This document shows, piece by piece, positions 1 to 8,260 of a stretch of DNA of 64,000 nt; positions within the stretch are counted from its first letter, which is position 1; every line of letters begins with the position of its first letter. The notes beneath the pieces were generated by a model. The model made no database searches. It was given only the letters and a program-made list of their open reading frames with translations, and was not told the origin of the DNA. This DNA is from Enhydrobacter sp. Its GTDB lineage: Bacteria > Pseudomonadota > Alphaproteobacteria > Reyranellales > Reyranellaceae. Both the position numbers and the translations under genes were made by a program. Where the stretch lies: positions 4,710,473 to 4,774,472 of the forward strand of contig CP075528.1 of NCBI GenBank assembly GCA_025808875.1, given 5' to 3'.

Positions 1-20
1 GACGGAGAGTCGCGCACCGG

Positions 21-1634
21 CTAGTGCCGGAAGTGGCGCATCCCGGTGAAGACCATGGCGAGGCCCTTCTCGTCGGCGGCCTCGATCACTTCCTTGTCGC
101 GCATCGAGCCGCCGGGCTGGATCACCGCCGTGGCGCCCGCCTCGGCCGCGGCGAGCAGGCCGTCGGCGAACGGGAAGAAGGCGTCGGAGGCGACGACGCT
201 GCCGATCGCCGGGCTTTGCGCCAGCTTGGCGAGCTCGCCCGATTCGGCGGCGCGGATGGCGGCGATGCGCGAGCTGTCGCGCCGGTTCATCTGGCCGGCG
301 CCGACGCCCACCGTGGCGCCGTCCTTGGCATAGACGATGGCGTTGCTCTTGACGTGCTTGCACACGGTGAAGGCGAACAGCATGTCGTCGATCTCTTTCG
401 GCGTCGGCGCGCGCTTGGTGACGACCTTGAGATCCTCGCGGCGCACATGGCCGTTGTCGCGCGTCTGGAAAAGATAGCCGCCAGCCACGCTCCTCAAGGT
501 CATGCCGGCCGTCCGCGGGTCGGGCAGAGTGCCGGCCAGCAGCACGCGCACGTTCTTCCTCTTGGCGAAGACTTCCAGCGCCTCGGGCGTGGCGTCGGGT
601 GCGATCACGACCTCAAGGAAGAGCTTGGCGAGATCCTCGGCCGTTCGCGCCTCGAGCGTGGTGTTGACGGCGACGATGCCGCCGAAGATCGACACCGGAT
701 CGCAGGCATAGGCCTTGAGATAAGCGTCGTACTGGTCCTTGCCGATCGCCACGCCGCAGGGATTGGCGTGCTTGATGACGACGACCGCCGGCTGCTTGAA
801 CTCGGCGACGCACTCGTAGGCCGCCTCGGTGTCGCCGATGTTGTTGTAGGAGAGCTCCTTGCCCTGGACGACGCGCGCCGTGGCGACGCCCGGCCGCCTG
901 CTGCCGTCACTGTAGAACGCCGCCTTCTGGTGCGGGTTCTCGCCGTAGCGCAGGGTCTGCACGCGCTCGGCGGCGATCGTGAGCCGCTCGGGGAAGGCGT
1001 CGCCCTGCTCTCGTGCTAGCCAGGTGGCGATCGCGGAATCGTAGGACGCGGTACGCGCATAGGCCTTGGCCGCGAGCTTGCGGCGCAGCGCGAGCGAGGT
1101 GGCGCCCTTGTTGGCCTCGAGCTCCGCCAGCACCGCGTCGTAGTCCGACGGATCGACGACGATGGTCACGAAATCGTGGTTCTTCGCCGAGGCGCGGATC
1201 AGGGCCGGGCCGCCGATGTCGATGTTCTCGACGCAGGTCGCGAAGTCGGCGCCGCGCGCCACGGTGGCCTCGAACGGATAGAGGTTCGACACGACGAGAT
1301 CGATGGGCGCGATCTTGTGGTCGGCCAGCGCCTTGGCGTGGCCCGCATCGGTGCGCCGCGCCAGGATGCCACCGTGGATCGAGGGCTGCAGCGTCTTCAC
1401 GCGGCCGTCCATGATCTCGGGGAAACCCGTGTGGTCGCTGACCTCGATCACCTCGACCCCCGCGTCGCGCAGGCTCTTGGCCGAGCCGCCGGTCGACAGG
1501 ATCGCCACGCCGTGCGCCGCCAGCGCCTTGCCGAGCTCGACCAGGCCGGTCTTGTCCGAGACGGAGATCAGCGCCCGCTTGATCGGCGCCAGGTCGGGCG
1601 TGGGTGACGGGACATAGGTGGGGGCGACGGACAT
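21..1634 (-). CDS. purH: Bifunctional AICAR formyltransferase / IMP cyclohydrolase PurH
   Basis: PurH catalyses the last two steps of de novo IMP synthesis: formyl transfer to AICAR, then cyclisation to IMP. The reading frame gives 537 residues, the usual family length. The N-terminal MGS-like cyclohydrolase domain is seen as ALISVSDKTGLVELG near residue 17 and the STGGSAKSL / DHTGFPEIMDGRVKTL block. The C-terminal formyltransferase domain carries RYGENPHQ near residue 220 and the catalytic KHANPCG motif at about residues 288-294. The frame stays open upstream, but ATG 1634 is chosen because family similarity starts just after it. It is divergent from the toxin-antitoxin pair, so the 87-bp gap should hold both promoters. 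Identification is secure; the start is likely. Confidence 0.96.
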   Translation of the reverse strand: MSVAPTYVPSPTPDLAPIKRALISVSDKTGLVELGKALAAHGVAILSTGGSAKSLRDAGVEVIEVSDHTGFPEIMDGRVKTLQPSIHGGILARRTDAGHAKALADHKIAPIDLVVSNLYPFEATVARGADFATCVENIDIGGPALIRASAKNHDFVTIVVDPSDYDAVLAELEANKGATSLALRRKLAAKAYARTASYDSAIATWLAREQGDAFPERLTIAAERVQTLRYGENPHQKAAFYSDGSRRPGVATARVVQGKELSYNNIGDTEAAYECVAEFKQPAVVVIKHANPCGVAIGKDQYDAYLKAYACDPVSIFGGIVAVNTTLEARTAEDLAKLFLEVVIAPDATPEALEVFAKRKNVRVLLAGTLPDPRTAGMTLRSVAGGYLFQTRDNGHVRREDLKVVTKRAPTPKEIDDMLFAFTVCKHVKSNAIVYAKDGATVGVGAGQMNRRDSSRIAAIRAAESGELAKLAQSPAIGSVVASDAFFPFADGLLAAAEAGATAVIQPGGSMRDKEVIEAADEKGLAMVFTGMRHFRH

Positions 1635-1679
1635 GGCCGGGTCTATAGACCCTGGCGTTGTGCGTTGTAAGCACCCACT

Positions 1680-1707
1680 TTCTAGACTATATAAAGTAAT
1701 TCTAGAA
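1680..1707. promoter_or_regulatory. Likely operator/promoter of the vapBC-type operon
   Basis: Two copies of TTCTAGA begin at 1680 and 1700, 20 bp apart (about two helical turns). Each is almost self-complementary, and they flank an AT-rich core containing TATATAAAG. Such AT-rich sequence is unusual here, and the antitoxin ATG lies 15 bp downstream. VapB-type antitoxins usually repress their own operon by binding repeated palindromes over the promoter; this site fits that role. The function is inferred. Confidence 0.45.
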
Positions 1708-1721
1708 TTTGGCGGATAGCC

Positions 1722-1976
1722 ATGGGTGTCAGCATCAAGAGCGCAGAGGCGGAGCGCAAGTTGCGCCGCGTTTCCCGGCTGCTCGGCAAGAGCATGACGG
1801 CGACGGTGCTCGAACTCGCCGACAGCAAGCTCAAGGAGCTCGACGCCGGGAAGGATCGAAGCCGGCGAATGAAGGCGATCGAGGCCGCCGTGAAGCGCAT
1901 CAAGGCATTGCCGGTCCTTTCCATCGCAAGCGAAGACGAGATCCTGGGCTACAACGACAAGGGCCATTTCGATTGA
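1722..1976 (+). CDS. VapB-type antitoxin (PSK transcription-factor-like family)
   Basis: This small protein of 84 residues looks like the antitoxin of a type II toxin-antitoxin pair. The N-terminal part, starting MGVSIKSAEAERKLRRVSRL and followed by LGKSMTATVLELAD, resembles the short N-terminal DNA-binding region of the Rv0623/PSK antitoxins. The rest is Lys/Arg-rich and ends in an acidic tail (SEDEILGYNDKGHFD) of the kind that wraps the toxin. Its TGA overlaps the TTG start of the next gene, which couples translation of the pair. ATG 1722 has only a weak GGCGGA upstream. The family call rests on the pattern plus the clear PIN toxin next door. Confidence 0.75.
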   Translation: MGVSIKSAEAERKLRRVSRLLGKSMTATVLELADSKLKELDAGKDRSRRMKAIEAAVKRIKALPVLSIASEDEILGYNDKGHFD

Positions 1977-2365
1977 TCGTCGTCGATACGTCGGCACTTC
2001 TCGCGATTTCCTTCGAGGAGGAGGGCCACGCCGGTTTCATGGAAGCCGTCCTTTCGACCGACGACCCGAGACTGGGTGCACCGAACCTGGTTGAAGCGTC
2101 CATGGTTGTCGAAACGCGCCGAGGCGAGCGCGGATTGCGCGAGCTGGACACCATCGTCTCGAACCTCGGTCTTGCGATCGTGGCTTTCGACGCCAGCCAT
2201 GTTGCCGCCGCTCGCGACGCGTTTCGCCGGTATGGCAGGGGCCGGCACCGCGCCGCCCTGAATTTCGGCGACTGCTGCGCCTACGCCTTGGCGAAGGTCC
2301 TGGGCCTGCCGTTGCTGTTCAAGGGCAAGGACTTCACGCTGACCGATATCAAGCGCGCCCTTTAG
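1973..2365 (+). CDS. VapC-type PIN-domain ribonuclease toxin
   Basis: A PIN-domain toxin of 130 residues, expected to cut RNA (often initiator tRNA or the rRNA sarcin-ricin loop in this family) and to be held inactive by the upstream antitoxin. The four acidic metal ligands of PIN domains are visible: D5 in VVDTSALL, E41 in APNLVEAS, D100 in LNFGDCCAYALA and D120 in FKGKDF. The TTG start at 1973 overlaps the antitoxin stop (TTGA) and places VVDTS at the N-terminus, as in other VapC proteins. The gene ends 4 bp inside the convergent NIPSNAP gene. The frame is intact and the catalytic set complete, so the toxin is probably active. Confidence 0.88.
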   Translation: MIVVDTSALLAISFEEEGHAGFMEAVLSTDDPRLGAPNLVEASMVVETRRGERGLRELDTIVSNLGLAIVAFDASHVAAARDAFRRYGRGRHRAALNFGDCCAYALAKVLGLPLLFKGKDFTLTDIKRAL

Positions 2366-2667
2366 GCGACGGGACTCAGGAACGTTCGCTCCTCGGCCAG
2401 GATGAATTTCTGCTCCTCGGCCATTTTGAAGTTGGCGGCACCCTCGGAATCGCTCCTCAGCCGGGCACGATAGGCCTCGTAGGCCGCGAGGCTCTCGAAG
2501 GCGATCAGCCCCCAGGCGATGTTGTTGGTGCCCTCATGCGGCATCCAATAGCCCAATAGATTGCCGCCGCACCTGGGAATGATGGTGAGCCAGCGCTTCG
2601 CGTAGGCCTCGAAGGCGTCGCGCTTGAAGGGATCGAGCTGGTAACGGATGAAGACGGTGACGGTCAT
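2362..2667 (-). CDS. NIPSNAP family protein
   Basis: A 101-residue protein with the ferredoxin-like NIPSNAP pattern: MTVTVFIRYQLDPFKRDAFE at the start, then RCGGNLLGYWMPHEG and AWGLIAFESLAAYEAYRARL. Members of this family are small dimeric alpha/beta-barrel proteins of mostly unknown role. The start at 2667 is firm because an AGGAGGTTG ribosome site sits just before it. It lies 65 bp downstream of the threonine ammonia-lyase gene on the same strand and may be the last gene of that operon. Its stop overlaps that of the convergent vapC. Confidence 0.85.
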   Translation of the reverse strand: MTVTVFIRYQLDPFKRDAFEAYAKRWLTIIPRCGGNLLGYWMPHEGTNNIAWGLIAFESLAAYEAYRARLRSDSEGAANFKMAEEQKFILAEERTFLSPVA

Positions 2668-2732
2668 GGGCAACCTCCTGGGGTGCCAATCTGCCGATCC
2701 AGGCGGCGCCGTTGTTTCGGCTGGCGCCGAAG

Positions 2733-3959
2733 CTAGGCGTCGATGCCCTCCAGCACCCGCACCTTGAAGCCTTCGGCCTGCAGCGCCGCGACCAGCTCGC
2801 TGACATGGCCGCGGTCGCGGGTCTCGAGCGTGACGTCGAGTTCGGTGGCCTTGGCGACCACGCCGCCGAATAGCCGCTGGTGCTGGACCTCGACGATGTT
2901 GCCGCCCGCCTTGCCGATCACGCCGGCGACCCGACCGAGCTGGCCGGGCGCGTCGCCGATCATCAGCCTGAGCCGCACGATGCGGCCGTCGCGCACCAGG
3001 CCGCGCAGCAGCACCGACGCGAGCAGACGGGTGTCGATGTTGCCGCCGGTCAACACCAGCCCGACCTTGCGGCCCCTGAACAGGTCGGAGTAGCCAAGCA
3101 TGGCGGCAAGTCCGGTCGCCCCGGCACCTTCGGCCACGGTTTTCTCGACCTCGAGGAAAAGCGAGATGGCACGCTCGATCGCCACCTCGTCGACCGAGAC
3201 GACGCGGTCGAGCAACGCACGGGCGATGATGAGCGGCAGCTTGCCGATGTCGCGCACGGCGATGCCTTCGGCGATGGTGTCGCCGCCCGCGGTCACCGGC
3301 TCGTTGCCGAGCAGTTGGCGCATCGCCGAGTAGCCGGCAGCTTCGGCGCCGATCACCTTGAGGTCCGGCTTCAGGGCGCGCGCGGCGACGGCGCATCCGG
3401 CGATCATGCCGCCGCCACCGACCGGGACCACCAGCGTGTCGAGTTCGGGCACGTCCTGCAGCATCTCCAGCGCCGCGGTGCCCTGGCCCGCGATGATGCG
3501 CGGATCGTCGTAGGGATGGACGAAGACCAGTCGCTCGGCCTCGGCGATGCGATGGGCTTCGCCGGCGGACTCGGCCAGTGTGTCGCCGTGCAGCACGACG
3601 CGCGCGCCGTGGCTCCTGGTGTGCCTGACCTTAACGTTGGGCGTGAAGGCGGGCATCACGATGGTGGCGGGGATGCCGAGCCGGCCGGCGTGATAGGCCA
3701 CGCCCTGCGCGTGGTTGCCGGCCGACATGGCGATCACGCCGCGTTTGCATTCGGCCTCGGAGAGCTGCAGCAGCGTGTTGAGCGCGCCGCGCTCCTTGAA
3801 CGAGGCGGTGAACTGCAGGTTCTCGAACTTGACCCAGACCTCGGCCTGCACGATGCGCGACAGGGTCTCGCTCTTGAGACACGGCGTATGCACCACCGCG
3901 CCGCCGATCCGTGCAGCGGCCATGCGCACGTCTTCCAGCGTGACGGGCAAGGTCGTCAT
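2733..3959 (-). CDS. ilvA: Threonine ammonia-lyase (threonine dehydratase) with ACT domain
   Basis: A PLP enzyme that deaminates threonine (or serine) to the 2-oxo acid. The 408-residue product has the fold-type II catalytic domain with the Schiff-base lysine at K55 (TASFKERGAL), a glycine-rich phosphate loop VGGGGMIAG near residue 184 and NIDTRLLASVLLRG near residue 310. A C-terminal ACT domain (about residues 330-408, GRIVRLRLMIGDAPGQLGRV onward) is the size of the short TdcB/YgkB-like type. The ATG overlaps the stop of the upstream FAD oxidoreductase (ATGA), so they are translationally coupled. A biosynthetic role is uncertain: the partner suggests amino-acid breakdown, so the symbol is by family only. 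Confidence 0.88.
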   Translation of the reverse strand: MTTLPVTLEDVRMAAARIGGAVVHTPCLKSETLSRIVQAEVWVKFENLQFTASFKERGALNTLLQLSEAECKRGVIAMSAGNHAQGVAYHAGRLGIPATIVMPAFTPNVKVRHTRSHGARVVLHGDTLAESAGEAHRIAEAERLVFVHPYDDPRIIAGQGTAALEMLQDVPELDTLVVPVGGGGMIAGCAVAARALKPDLKVIGAEAAGYSAMRQLLGNEPVTAGGDTIAEGIAVRDIGKLPLIIARALLDRVVSVDEVAIERAISLFLEVEKTVAEGAGATGLAAMLGYSDLFRGRKVGLVLTGGNIDTRLLASVLLRGLVRDGRIVRLRLMIGDAPGQLGRVAGVIGKAGGNIVEVQHQRLFGGVVAKATELDVTLETRDRGHVSELVAALQAEGFKVRVLEGIDA

Positions 3960-5284
3960 CAGGCCGCCAGCCGGCGGTCGATCCAGTCGCGGGTGCGGTA
4001 CCAGGCGCCGATCATCGGCAGGAACCAGGGATCGCCGTTGTAGAGGGCGTGCTCGGGAAAATCACGACCGTCCAGCGGATTGATCGGGGCGTTGGTGCCG
4101 CCCGCGATCTTGCGGGCCGTCTGCGTGCCGAGATAGGTCATCATGGCAACGCCGTTGCCGTTGCAGGCGAGCAGGTAGTGCATGCCTTCGTCCAGACCCA
4201 TGTGCGGCATGTAGTCGAGCGCGAAGGCGACGTTGCCTGTCCAGGCATGGGTGATGCGGATGCCCTCGAGCTGCGGAAAGCGGTCGATCATGTAGCGGTA
4301 GAGGGCGGGCGCGCTCACCTCGGGTGGCGCCGCGGTGAAGCGGGCACGACCGCCGAAGATCAGGCGCCTGCCATCGGGCGAGGGCCGGTAGTAGGTCAGC
4401 ACCCGCTTGGTGTCGGCGATCGAGCGCAGCTCCGGGATGAGCTTGCTCGCATGCTCCGGAAGCTCTTCGGTGGCGATGATGTGGCTGGCCACGGGCACCA
4501 CCCGGCGCTTGAGCCGGGGCGTGAGGTCGCCCGTGTAGCCGTTGGTGGCAACCACGACCTCGCGGGCCAGGACCGGCCCCTTCGTGGTGAGGACACGCCA
4601 GCCGTTTGCGGTTCTTTCGAAGCGCTCGGCCTCGACGCCCGCGCAGAGCACCGCGCCGGCGCGGTGGGCGGCCTCGAGCAGGCCCTTGTAGTAGAGCGCC
4701 GGGTGGAGATGGCCCGACCGCTCGGCATACATGCCGCCGAAGTAGTAGTCGGAGGCGATGTATTCGCGCTGACGTTCACGCGGCACCATCGCCGCGCCGG
4801 CGTCGGCGTACTTGTTGAACATCTCGACCTTGGCGGCCTGCTCGCGATAGTGCCTGGGCGTCCAGGCGCCGACGAAGCGGCCCTTGCGGATCAGGCCGCA
4901 CTCGATCTTCTCGCGTGCGAGGATGTCCTCCAGGACGGAGAGCGAATCGGCGCCCGCACCGAGGAACTTGGCCTTGTCTCGTTCGAATTCCTCGGCTGCC
5001 TGGTTCTTGCCGCCGAGACCCTTGCCCATGTTGACGCCGCCCGAGATCATGCCGCCGTTGCGCGTCGAGGCGCCGACGCCGAAGTCGCCGCGTTCCAGCA
5101 CGACGGCGTCGACGCCGCTGCGGCGCAGCTCGAGCGCGGTGGCGAGCCCGCCATAGCCCGAACCGACGATCGCCACGTCGGTCCGCGCCGGCGGCTCCTG
5201 GCTCAGCGCATTGTTGGGTGTCCACGCTTCCCACCACCAGGGCGCGGCCTTGAAGTCGCGGTGAAAGATCTCGCTGGGGCGCAT
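3959..5284 (-). CDS. FAD-dependent oxidoreductase (DadA/PuuB-like amine oxidase)
   Basis: A 441-residue flavoprotein of the D-amino-acid / glutamylputrescine / sarcosine oxidase type. An N-terminal Rossmann motif VAIVGSGYGGLATALEL spans about residues 37-53, followed by the ERGDFGVGASTRNGGMISGG block typical of PuuB-like enzymes. Near the C-terminus AWTGNVAFALDYMPHMG and LLACNGNGVAMMTYLG match the second FAD-contact region. The ATG overlaps the stop of the DUF1674 gene upstream, and the stop overlaps the start of the threonine ammonia-lyase, so three genes are coupled. The substrate cannot be read from sequence; an amino acid or polyamine is likely. Confidence 0.85.
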   Translation of the reverse strand: MRPSEIFHRDFKAAPWWWEAWTPNNALSQEPPARTDVAIVGSGYGGLATALELRRSGVDAVVLERGDFGVGASTRNGGMISGGVNMGKGLGGKNQAAEEFERDKAKFLGAGADSLSVLEDILAREKIECGLIRKGRFVGAWTPRHYREQAAKVEMFNKYADAGAAMVPRERQREYIASDYYFGGMYAERSGHLHPALYYKGLLEAAHRAGAVLCAGVEAERFERTANGWRVLTTKGPVLAREVVVATNGYTGDLTPRLKRRVVPVASHIIATEELPEHASKLIPELRSIADTKRVLTYYRPSPDGRRLIFGGRARFTAAPPEVSAPALYRYMIDRFPQLEGIRITHAWTGNVAFALDYMPHMGLDEGMHYLLACNGNGVAMMTYLGTQTARKIAGGTNAPINPLDGRDFPEHALYNGDPWFLPMIGAWYRTRDWIDRRLAA

Positions 5285-5469
5285 CAGAAGTCGGTCACCT
5301 TGCCGTTGAATTGCCAGTCTCCGTAGCGGGTCGGCTCGGGGCCGGGCGGACCGCCGATCTCCTCGACCCTCTCGGAGGGTGCCGGCTTGGGGAATGCCGG
5401 TTTGGCGGCGGGCGGGGTGGCGCCGCCGTCCGCTGGCTCGGACGATGTGGGTTTCAAGGGGTCGACCAT
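5284..5469 (-). CDS. DUF1674 / SDHAF4-like small protein
   Basis: A 61-residue protein whose C-terminus GGPPGPEPTRYGDWQFNGKV ends in TDF, the hallmark of DUF1674, the bacterial relatives of the succinate dehydrogenase assembly factor SDHAF4. The N-terminal half is Pro/Ala-rich and probably disordered. In mitochondria SDHAF4 binds the flavinylated SdhA subunit. Here the gene is directly coupled to an FAD oxidoreductase (ATGA overlap). ATG 5469 is chosen; an earlier in-frame ATG at 5529 would overlap the divergent htpX start. The family call is strong, the local role unknown. Confidence 0.82.
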   Translation of the reverse strand: MVDPLKPTSSEPADGGATPPAAKPAFPKPAPSERVEEIGGPPGPEPTRYGDWQFNGKVTDF

Positions 5470-5527
5470 GGGCCCATGATGCCGCCCCCCGCCTTGATTC
5501 GCCACAGTTTGAAGCCATCTTCCCGGC

Positions 5528-6469
5528 ATGAACTACTTTCGCACCGCCCTGCTTCTGGCGGGGCTCACCGGCTTTTTCCTGGTCGTCGGCTACCTCCTGG
5601 GAGGCTCGGGCGGCTTGATCATTGCCCTCGTCGTGGCGCTGGGCATGAACCTCTTCGCCTACTGGAACAGCGATCGCATGGTGTTGCGCATGGCCAACGC
5701 GCACGAGATCGGGCCAGGCGACTCGCCGGAGTTCTACGGCATCGTCCAGGGCCTGGCGCAGCGCGCCGGCCTGCCCATGCCGCGCGTCTACGTCATCGAC
5801 GAGGAGCAGCCCAACGCCTTCGCGACGGGGCGCGATCCCGAACATGCGGCCGTCGCCGCCACCACCGGCCTGCTGCGCCATCTCAGCCGCGAGGAGATCG
5901 CCGGCGTGATGGCGCACGAGCTGGCGCACGTGAAGAATCGAGATACGCTCACCATGACCATCGCCGCCACGCTGTCCGGTGCCATCGGCATGCTTGCCAC
6001 CTTTGGCGGCCTGTTCGGCGGCAGTCGCGGCGGGGATGGCCGGCCGATGGTCAATCCGATCGTTGCCATCGGCGCGATGATCCTGGCGCCGCTCGCGGCG
6101 AGCATGGTGCAGATGGCGATCAGCCGGAGTCGCGAGTTCGAGGCCGACCGCGAAGGGGCGGCGATCTGCGGCCAGCCGCTGTGGCTCGCCTCGGCATTGC
6201 GGCGTATTCATGCGGGCACGCAGCAGATCGCCAATCCGACGGCCGAGGCCAGTCCGGCGACGGCACATCTCTACATTGCCAACCCGCTGTCGGCCGGCGG
6301 GCTCGCCGGCCTGTTCTCGACCCATCCCTCGATGGAGGAGCGCGTGGCGCGCCTGCAGGCGATGGTGGGCGGCCATGCCCCGCCGGCCTACGCCGCCCCG
6401 CCGGCCGCCGCACCGCGCGCCGGCGGTTCGGTGCCCCGTACCGCTCGCCGCAACGGACCGTGGGGTTGA
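5528..6469 (+). CDS. htpX: Membrane zinc metalloprotease HtpX
   Basis: An M48-family inner-membrane protease in quality control of misfolded membrane proteins. The 313-residue product has two N-terminal membrane segments (about residues 5-25 and 28-48), the zinc motif HELAH at residues 130-134 and the third ligand in SREFEADREGA near residue 203. Two further hydrophobic stretches, ATLSGAIGMLATFGGLFGG and VAIGAMILAPLAASMV, lie between them. The C-terminus is Pro/Ala-rich. It is divergent from the DUF1674 gene and ends 1 bp before the convergent rmuC. Confidence 0.95.
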   Translation: MNYFRTALLLAGLTGFFLVVGYLLGGSGGLIIALVVALGMNLFAYWNSDRMVLRMANAHEIGPGDSPEFYGIVQGLAQRAGLPMPRVYVIDEEQPNAFATGRDPEHAAVAATTGLLRHLSREEIAGVMAHELAHVKNRDTLTMTIAATLSGAIGMLATFGGLFGGSRGGDGRPMVNPIVAIGAMILAPLAASMVQMAISRSREFEADREGAAICGQPLWLASALRRIHAGTQQIANPTAEASPATAHLYIANPLSAGGLAGLFSTHPSMEERVARLQAMVGGHAPPAYAAPPAAAPRAGGSVPRTARRNGPWG

Positions 6470-6470
6470 A

Positions 6471-7520
6471 CTAACCGCCGGGCGGCAGGGTTTCGGGCTT
6501 CTCGCCGAGATCGAAGCCCTGAATGCGTTCGCCGCGACGAACGATCTGCGAGGTCGACGTATCGATGTCGCGCAGATCCTTCTCGGTTTGGGAAAAGTGG
6601 CGCTTCAGGTTGTCGACGCGCTCTTCCAGGCGCCGCACGTCGCCCAGCATCAGCCCCACCAGCTTCTGAACCTCGTCGGCCCGCTGGCGCATCTGGACGT
6701 CCTTCAGCACGGCCCGCACCGTGTTGAGCGTCGCCATCATCGTGGTGGGCGACACGATCCAGACCCGGGCCTTGTAGGAATCGTCGACGATGCCCGGGAA
6801 GTTGGCGTGCAGCTCGGCATAGACCGCTTCGGAGGGCAGGAACATCAGCGCCGATTCGGCGGTCTCGCCGGTGCCGAGGATGTACTTGTCGCGGATGTCG
6901 CCGATATGCTTGCGCATCGCCTGCTGGAAGGCGCGCTGTGCGGACGCCAGCGCCGCCGCATCGCCCGCCGGCACCGAGCGCAGCAGGCGGTAGCTCTCGA
7001 GCGGGAACTTGGCGTCGATGGCGATCGAGCCCGGCGGATTGGGCAGCTTCAGGAGGCAGTCGACGCGCGTGCCGTTGGATAGCGTGTACTGGAACTCGTA
7101 GGCCTGCGGCGGCAGCGCGCTCTGAACGAGATCGGCGAGCTGAACCTCGCCGAAGGCCCCGCGCGCCTGCTTGTTCGACAGCACTTCCTGAAGACTGACG
7201 ACTTGCGTGGACAGCTCGCCGATCTTGCGCTGCGCCTCGTCGATGCGGACCAGCCGCTCGCGCAGGTCGGTGACGACCTGCGTGGTGGTCTGCTCGCTGC
7301 GTTCGAGCCGGTCGTGGATGACCTTGGCCAGGGCCTGCTCCTGCTCGCGCAGCGAACGTTCGACCCGCTGAACGGTCTCGGCCTGCTGGCTGAGCGCGAG
7401 TTCGAGCTGCTGGCGCACTGCCTCGGCCTCGCGCGCACGGCCGCGCCGGAGCAGCACCACGAGCAGGGCTGCGGCGAGCAGGCCGACCAGCAGCAACAGC
7501 ACGATCGTCAGCGCATCCAT
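6471..7520 (-). CDS. rmuC: RmuC-family DNA recombination protein
   Basis: RmuC proteins are predicted nucleases that limit rearrangement between inverted repeats. The 349 residues begin with one membrane anchor (MDALTIVLLLLVGLLAAALL), followed by a long coiled coil (about residues 30-105, Glu/Gln/Arg-rich). The conserved RmuC core then follows, with EVQLADLVQSALPP, DCLLKLPNPPGSIAIDAKFP and MFLPSEAVYAELH. It is convergent with htpX and divergent from the HAD gene. Length and domain order are normal. Confidence 0.93.
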   Translation of the reverse strand: MDALTIVLLLLVGLLAAALLVVLLRRGRAREAEAVRQQLELALSQQAETVQRVERSLREQEQALAKVIHDRLERSEQTTTQVVTDLRERLVRIDEAQRKIGELSTQVVSLQEVLSNKQARGAFGEVQLADLVQSALPPQAYEFQYTLSNGTRVDCLLKLPNPPGSIAIDAKFPLESYRLLRSVPAGDAAALASAQRAFQQAMRKHIGDIRDKYILGTGETAESALMFLPSEAVYAELHANFPGIVDDSYKARVWIVSPTTMMATLNTVRAVLKDVQMRQRADEVQKLVGLMLGDVRRLEERVDNLKRHFSQTEKDLRDIDTSTSQIVRRGERIQGFDLGEKPETLPPGG

Positions 7521-7579
7521 CGCCGACGGTTATAGGCGGCCGGCTCGACAAGCGCACGGCCGGTCGCTAATTCACCCAC

Positions 7580-8260
7580 ATGCCGCCGCCAAAGCACGAC
7601 CCGGACGTCTGGCTGTTCGACCTCGACAACACGCTCTATCCGGCGCGCTGCAACCTGTTCGCCCAGGTCGACGTGCGAATCGGCCGCTACATCGCCGACT
7701 GGCTGAAATGCGATGTCGAGGAGGCGCGGCGCGTCCAGAAGCAATACTGGCGCGATCACGGCACGTCGATGCGCGGAATGATGACCCTGCATGGCGTCGA
7801 CCCGAGGCACTATCTCGACTACGTCCACGACATCGACTACTCGCCCGTCGAGGCGAGCCCGGCACTCGACCAAGCGCTGGCGGCGTTGCCCGGCCGCAAG
7901 ATCATCTTCACCGCGGGGGACGTGCCGCACGCCGAACGGGTGATGGAGCGTCTCGGCGTGGCACACCATTTCGAGGCGATCTTCGACATCGTCGCCGGCG
8001 ACTACTGGCCGAAACCCCATCAGGCGATCTACGACAAGCTGGTGGTCAAGCACGGTGTCGATCCGGCCCGCGCCTGCATGGCCGACGACATCTCCGTCAA
8101 TCTCCGGCCGGCGGCCGACATGGGCATGCGGACCGTGTGGATCCGCACCGAGGAAAGCGTGAAGCGGGCGGGCGCCGATCTCGATCACGTCCATCACCAG
8201 ACCGACGATCTGGCGAGCTGGCTCGCCGACTGGGTCGCCGAGAGGAGCAAGGCAAAGTGA
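7580..8260 (+). CDS. HAD-family pyrimidine 5'-nucleotidase
   Basis: A 226-residue HAD hydrolase of the Sdt1/YjjG-like pyrimidine 5'-nucleotidase group. Motif I is WLFDLDNTLYP with nucleophile D14 and acid D16. A helical cap follows (residues about 20-100), then motif II in KIIFTAGDVPHAE, the motif III lysine in DYWPKPHQAIYDKL and the acidic motif IV in CMADDISVNL. The last codons overlap the GTG start of the next gene (GTGA), which couples it to the two ketopantoate-reductase-like genes. The exact nucleotide substrate is not known. Confidence 0.87.
   Translation: MPPPKHDPDVWLFDLDNTLYPARCNLFAQVDVRIGRYIADWLKCDVEEARRVQKQYWRDHGTSMRGMMTLHGVDPRHYLDYVHDIDYSPVEASPALDQALAALPGRKIIFTAGDVPHAERVMERLGVAHHFEAIFDIVAGDYWPKPHQAIYDKLVVKHGVDPARACMADDISVNLRPAADMGMRTVWIRTEESVKRAGADLDHVHHQTDDLASWLADWVAERSKAK

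Noticed and set aside
1635..1997. A longer PurH starting at 1997
   Set aside because: The extra 121 codons overlap the vapB gene and its operator on the other strand and have no family similarity.
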